A DNA stretch of 9,305 nt, from the NCBI GenBank assembly GCA_013139345.1, contig WTAY01000051.1, positions 1 through 9,305 on the forward strand, read 5' to 3'. Below are positions 7,007 to 9,305 of this stretch, in pieces. Each line of letters starts with the position of its first letter. The first letter of the stretch is position 1. The stretch is from Methylophaga sp. GTDB taxonomy: Bacteria > Pseudomonadota > Gammaproteobacteria > Nitrosococcales > Methylophagaceae. The position numbers and the translations under genes were made by a program. A model generated the notes under the pieces. It did no database searches, was not told the DNA's origin, and saw only the letters and a program-made list of their open reading frames with translations.

Positions 7007-9130
7007 ATGAACGAATATATTGACTTAAAAAGAAGTTTTATTGATTACAGTCACTCCTCCGATCCTGAGGCGGTAGCCCAACAGAGTTATGTAAATCTTA
7101 CTTTTGGGACTGACACAAACCTATATTGGGATAAACTCTTAGAATCAAAATACATCATTGTTCTTGGTGAAGCAGGCAGTGGTAAAAGCTGGGAGTTTAA
7201 TGCCCAGTGTGAACGATTAAAATCCTCAGGGAAATTTGCATTTTCTCTTCGTCTTGAAGATCTAGTTGAAGGACAGCTCTCTAATGTTATTGATGCCTCC
7301 GATGAACCTAAGTTCCATAACTGGTTAAACTCTGAAGAGTCAGCAACCTTCTTCCTAGACTCTGTTGACGAAGCTAAATTAAAAAGCCCAACAGCATTAC
7401 ATATTGCATTAAATCATTTTGTAAAAGGTATTGGTCAGCATTTAATTTCACGGATAAATATTGTAATCAGCAGTCGTATAAGCGAATGGCGGAACAGCAC
7501 CGATAGCGCTGAAGTAATGCATCGTTTTAATATCCCTAGAGATAACAATGACACTAATTTAACGCTAAAAACAGTATTACTAGCCCCTCTCAATGAAGCA
7601 CAGTTACACCAATTAGCTGAAGCTAAAGGTATTATCGATAGTAATGGTTTTATCAACGCGGTCACGAATCAATCAGCATTACAATTTGCAAGCCGACCTC
7701 TTGATGCTGATCTGTTAATACAATACTGGCAAGATAATCATCAAATTGGAAATCGCCAAGAATTACTTGAGCACAGTATTCCACACAAACTATCCGAGCG
7801 AGAAGAACGAAAATCTCATGCACTATTACCCCTTAATAAAGCACGTTCAGGTACTGAAACCATGGCGGCGGCGGCAATTTTATGTAAGAAATTTAATATT
7901 TTAGTACCTGATACTGATATTAATCATCATTCTGAGTCCCTTAATATTAAGGTTCTCTTACCTAATTGGTCAGCACAAGAACAGAACGCATTACTTAATC
8001 TACCTATTTTCGATGGTGCTACATACGGGAATATTCGTTTTCATCATCGAACAACAACAGAATATCTTTGTGCCTGTTGGTTACAGGAACGCATGCAAAA
8101 CCAACTTCCTTACCCCGATCTTAAAGATATCTTATTTATGCACGTTCATAATAGATGGGTAATTCGCCCTGCCATGCTTTCAATATCAACATGGTTAGCA
8201 ACATTAGGTGAGAACCCTTGGAATAAATGTATTAGAAAATTTTTACTTGAACATAACCCCGAGAGTTTTCTTCAATATGGAGAGCCTCGTAATTTAAAAC
8301 TAAATGATCTAAAGCAATTACTACATTCTCTTATCACTCAATATAATGGACGACAAGATGTTCGCTTAGCTACAGAAATTTATCAATTATTGGCATTGGC
8401 ACAACCAGATTTAGCTGATGAACTGACCACTATCATTCAAGATGAACTTATTTCTGATGATATAAGAATTAAAATAATTCAAGCAATAAAGCATGGTAAA
8501 TTAATCCAATGTAACGATGCCTTACTCAACCTTATTAACTCAGATGATTCTGACTATATTAAACGTTATGCAACGACAGCCTTATCTGAATTAGCCAATA
8601 AACAACAACTTGAAAAACTTCATTTAATAGCCCAACAATATAGTGAAATACCCTCACTACTATGTGCTGACTTTTGTGAAGCTCTATACCCCAAGATTAT
8701 AAACCCAGAAGAATTTCTATCACTCATAGAGAAAGTAGCACCTCACGAAGATAAATCTTCAATTGATATACCGTATTATCTTGAACAGTTATTTAAAAAT
8801 AATGACATTCCTAATACTCATTACGCTCCTCTTCTCAACGGTTTTATTCGCTTATGCCAAAAAGAACCTCATATTAAAGAAGGAAATAAATCATCAACTA
8901 TCTCTAGTGAATTTGTGTGGGCAGGAGAAACACTACTACAAGTATTAATCATAATTTTATCTCAAGCTACCGTTAATAAAACGCTTTACCCTCAAATAAG
9001 CAAGGCTCTTATTCTGCTTAACGCCATTAACCGATGTCACCTGTCTCACAGAGTCGACAAAGAACTACTAGAATTAAATCAACGTTTATTACGAGACTGT
9101 AAATTAAATTGTGTATCTGCCTATCATTAA
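7007..9130 (+). CDS. STAND/NACHT-like P-loop NTPase with helical repeats, probably truncated by an IS
   Basis: The reading frame has 707 codons. Only ~50 residues precede a P-loop (Walker A) GEAGSGKS (54-61). Walker B is TFFLDSVDEA (114-123), with Asp118 and the STAND-typical Asp121/Glu122. A sensor-like strand, INIVISSRISEWR (150-162), carries Arg157. FASRPLDADLL (227-237) and FHHRTTTEYLCACWL (345-359) match the linker and winged-helix end of NACHT/STAND proteins (F-H-R-x-x-x-EYL). From ~370 the chain looks like HEAT-type alpha repeats, for example DDIRIKIIQAIKHGK and YIKRYATTALSELAN. Proteins of this type are often over 1000 residues and use the C-terminal half as a ligand sensor. Here it ends early, and codons 697-707 appear to be IS256-end DNA. 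No classic effector domain is fused, so the NYN protein just upstream is the candidate partner. The SD is weak. The gene looks more A/T-rich than the housekeeping genes. Confidence 0.85.
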   Translation: MNEYIDLKRSFIDYSHSSDPEAVAQQSYVNLTFGTDTNLYWDKLLESKYIIVLGEAGSGKSWEFNAQCERLKSSGKFAFSLRLEDLVEGQLSNVIDASDEPKFHNWLNSEESATFFLDSVDEAKLKSPTALHIALNHFVKGIGQHLISRINIVISSRISEWRNSTDSAEVMHRFNIPRDNNDTNLTLKTVLLAPLNEAQLHQLAEAKGIIDSNGFINAVTNQSALQFASRPLDADLLIQYWQDNHQIGNRQELLEHSIPHKLSEREERKSHALLPLNKARSGTETMAAAAILCKKFNILVPDTDINHHSESLNIKVLLPNWSAQEQNALLNLPIFDGATYGNIRFHHRTTTEYLCACWLQERMQNQLPYPDLKDILFMHVHNRWVIRPAMLSISTWLATLGENPWNKCIRKFLLEHNPESFLQYGEPRNLKLNDLKQLLHSLITQYNGRQDVRLATEIYQLLALAQPDLADELTTIIQDELISDDIRIKIIQAIKHGKLIQCNDALLNLINSDDSDYIKRYATTALSELANKQQLEKLHLIAQQYSEIPSLLCADFCEALYPKIINPEEFLSLIEKVAPHEDKSSIDIPYYLEQLFKNNDIPNTHYAPLLNGFIRLCQKEPHIKEGNKSSTISSEFVWAGETLLQVLIIILSQATVNKTLYPQISKALILLNAINRCHLSHRVDKELLELNQRLLRDCKLNCVSAYH

Positions 9131-9143
9131 TCCCATAATGGGA
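9131..9143 (+). repeat. Short palindrome upstream of the transposase SD
   Basis: TCCCAT-A-ATGGGA forms a perfect 6-bp dyad around one base, 2 nt before the AATAAAGGA segment holding the transposase SD. In RNA it is a small hairpin at the front of the IS leader. Many IS elements have such structures, which limit expression from outside transcription; that role is inferred here. Confidence 0.4.
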
Positions 9144-9159
9144 ATAAAGGATAGGCACT

Positions 9160-9305
9160 ATGAATAAGAAAGAACTTTAAGCTTTTGCTCGTGAAGCAGC
9201 TAAAGGCATTAAAACTCAACAAGATCTCAATGATTTTAGTCTAATGATGACAAAGGTCACTGTTGAAGCCGCTCTCAACGCCGAGTTAGAAGAACATTTA
9301 GGCTA
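9160..9305 (+). pseudogene. IS256-family transposase, N-terminal fragment with in-frame stop
   Basis: The frame from ATG at 9160 reads MNKKEL, then TAA (9178-9180), then AFAREAAKGIKTQQDLNDF and a stretch including TVEAALNAELEEHLGY up to the window end. This is the conserved N-terminus of IS256/Mutator transposases, cut-and-paste enzymes with a DDE core that would lie to the right. The SD AAGGA (9147-9151) sits 8 nt before this ATG, so it is the authentic start and the stop at codon 7 is a real interruption or a sequencing error. Relatives usually have Glu at this place (ELEAFA), which a single GAA to TAA change would explain. Two in-frame ATGs at 9244 and 9247 could restart translation but have no SD. 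Confidence 0.8.

Larger units (their letters stand above)
9095..9305 (+). mobile_element. Left end of an IS256/Mutator-family insertion sequence (partial)
   Basis: The transposase reading frame beginning at 9160 identifies the family. The outer end is placed near 9095 because GACTGTAAATTAAATTGTGT (9095-9114) looks like the terminal inverted repeat of this family, and because ~65 bp from end to start codon is a usual spacing. The exact boundary (about 9093-9096) and the 8-9 bp target duplication cannot be checked, as the right end lies outside the window. The IS points rightward, in the same direction as the NTPase gene it interrupts. Confidence 0.75.

Noticed and set aside
7435..7665. Minus-strand ORF inside the NTPase gene
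   Set aside because: Antisense shadow with no SD or family features.
8763..8948. Plus-strand 61-codon ORF with a hydrophobic N-terminus (looks like a small membrane protein)
   Set aside because: It is a +1-type shadow inside the NTPase frame; A/T-rich DNA readily gives Ile/Leu/Phe-rich readings, and no SD supports it.
1..9305. CRISPR array, tRNA or rRNA gene
   Set aside because: No regularly spaced direct repeats, no tRNA cloverleaf and no rRNA-like sequence were seen.

Overview
The window holds a conserved gammaproteobacterial housekeeping segment (about 1-6250) followed by a more A/T-rich accessory segment (about 6256-9305). The carAB pair, a Pseudomonas-type 337-residue HemB and a 272-residue AroE point to a gammaproteobacterium of moderate-to-low GC. 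The HemB type and divergent gene order suggest a non-enteric, possibly marine or aquatic lineage, but I cannot name a genus with confidence.

Region 1 (1-4114, minus strand) carries carA and the first 988 codons of carB, separated by 6 nt. They encode the two subunits of carbamoyl-phosphate synthetase, which feeds both pyrimidine and arginine synthesis. carA starts at TTG behind a strong Shine-Dalgarno (SD). A G/C-clamped hairpin lies in its leader beside a perfect TATAAT. carB runs off the left edge without its last ~85 residues. Region 2 (4115-4285) is a 171-bp divergent control region for carAB and hemB.

Region 3 (4286-6250, plus strand) is a translationally coupled pair. hemB (porphobilinogen synthase, metal site of the cysteine-less Mg type) overlaps aroE (shikimate dehydrogenase) by ATGA. 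A perfect 11-bp bidirectional terminator follows at 6223-6248. A sigma70-like promoter lies between the aroE stop and that terminator.

Region 4 (6271-9130, plus strand) is the interesting part. A NYN/PIN-like nuclease gene is followed 55 nt later by a STAND (NACHT-like) P-loop NTPase gene. The NTPase has a clear Walker A, Walker B and winged-helix/'FHHRTTTEYL' signature, then alpha-helical repeats. It has almost no N-terminal effector domain, so I infer that the neighbouring NYN nuclease may be the effector of a two-gene, defence-like module.

Region 5 (about 9095-9305) is the left end of an IS256/Mutator-family insertion sequence cut by the window edge. It appears to have landed inside the NTPase gene, so the last ~11 residues of that ORF are read from IS DNA and its C-terminal sensor part is lost or displaced. 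The transposase itself has an in-frame TAA at codon 7. The module is therefore probably a decayed or interrupted copy here, and an intact homologue elsewhere would be the one to study.
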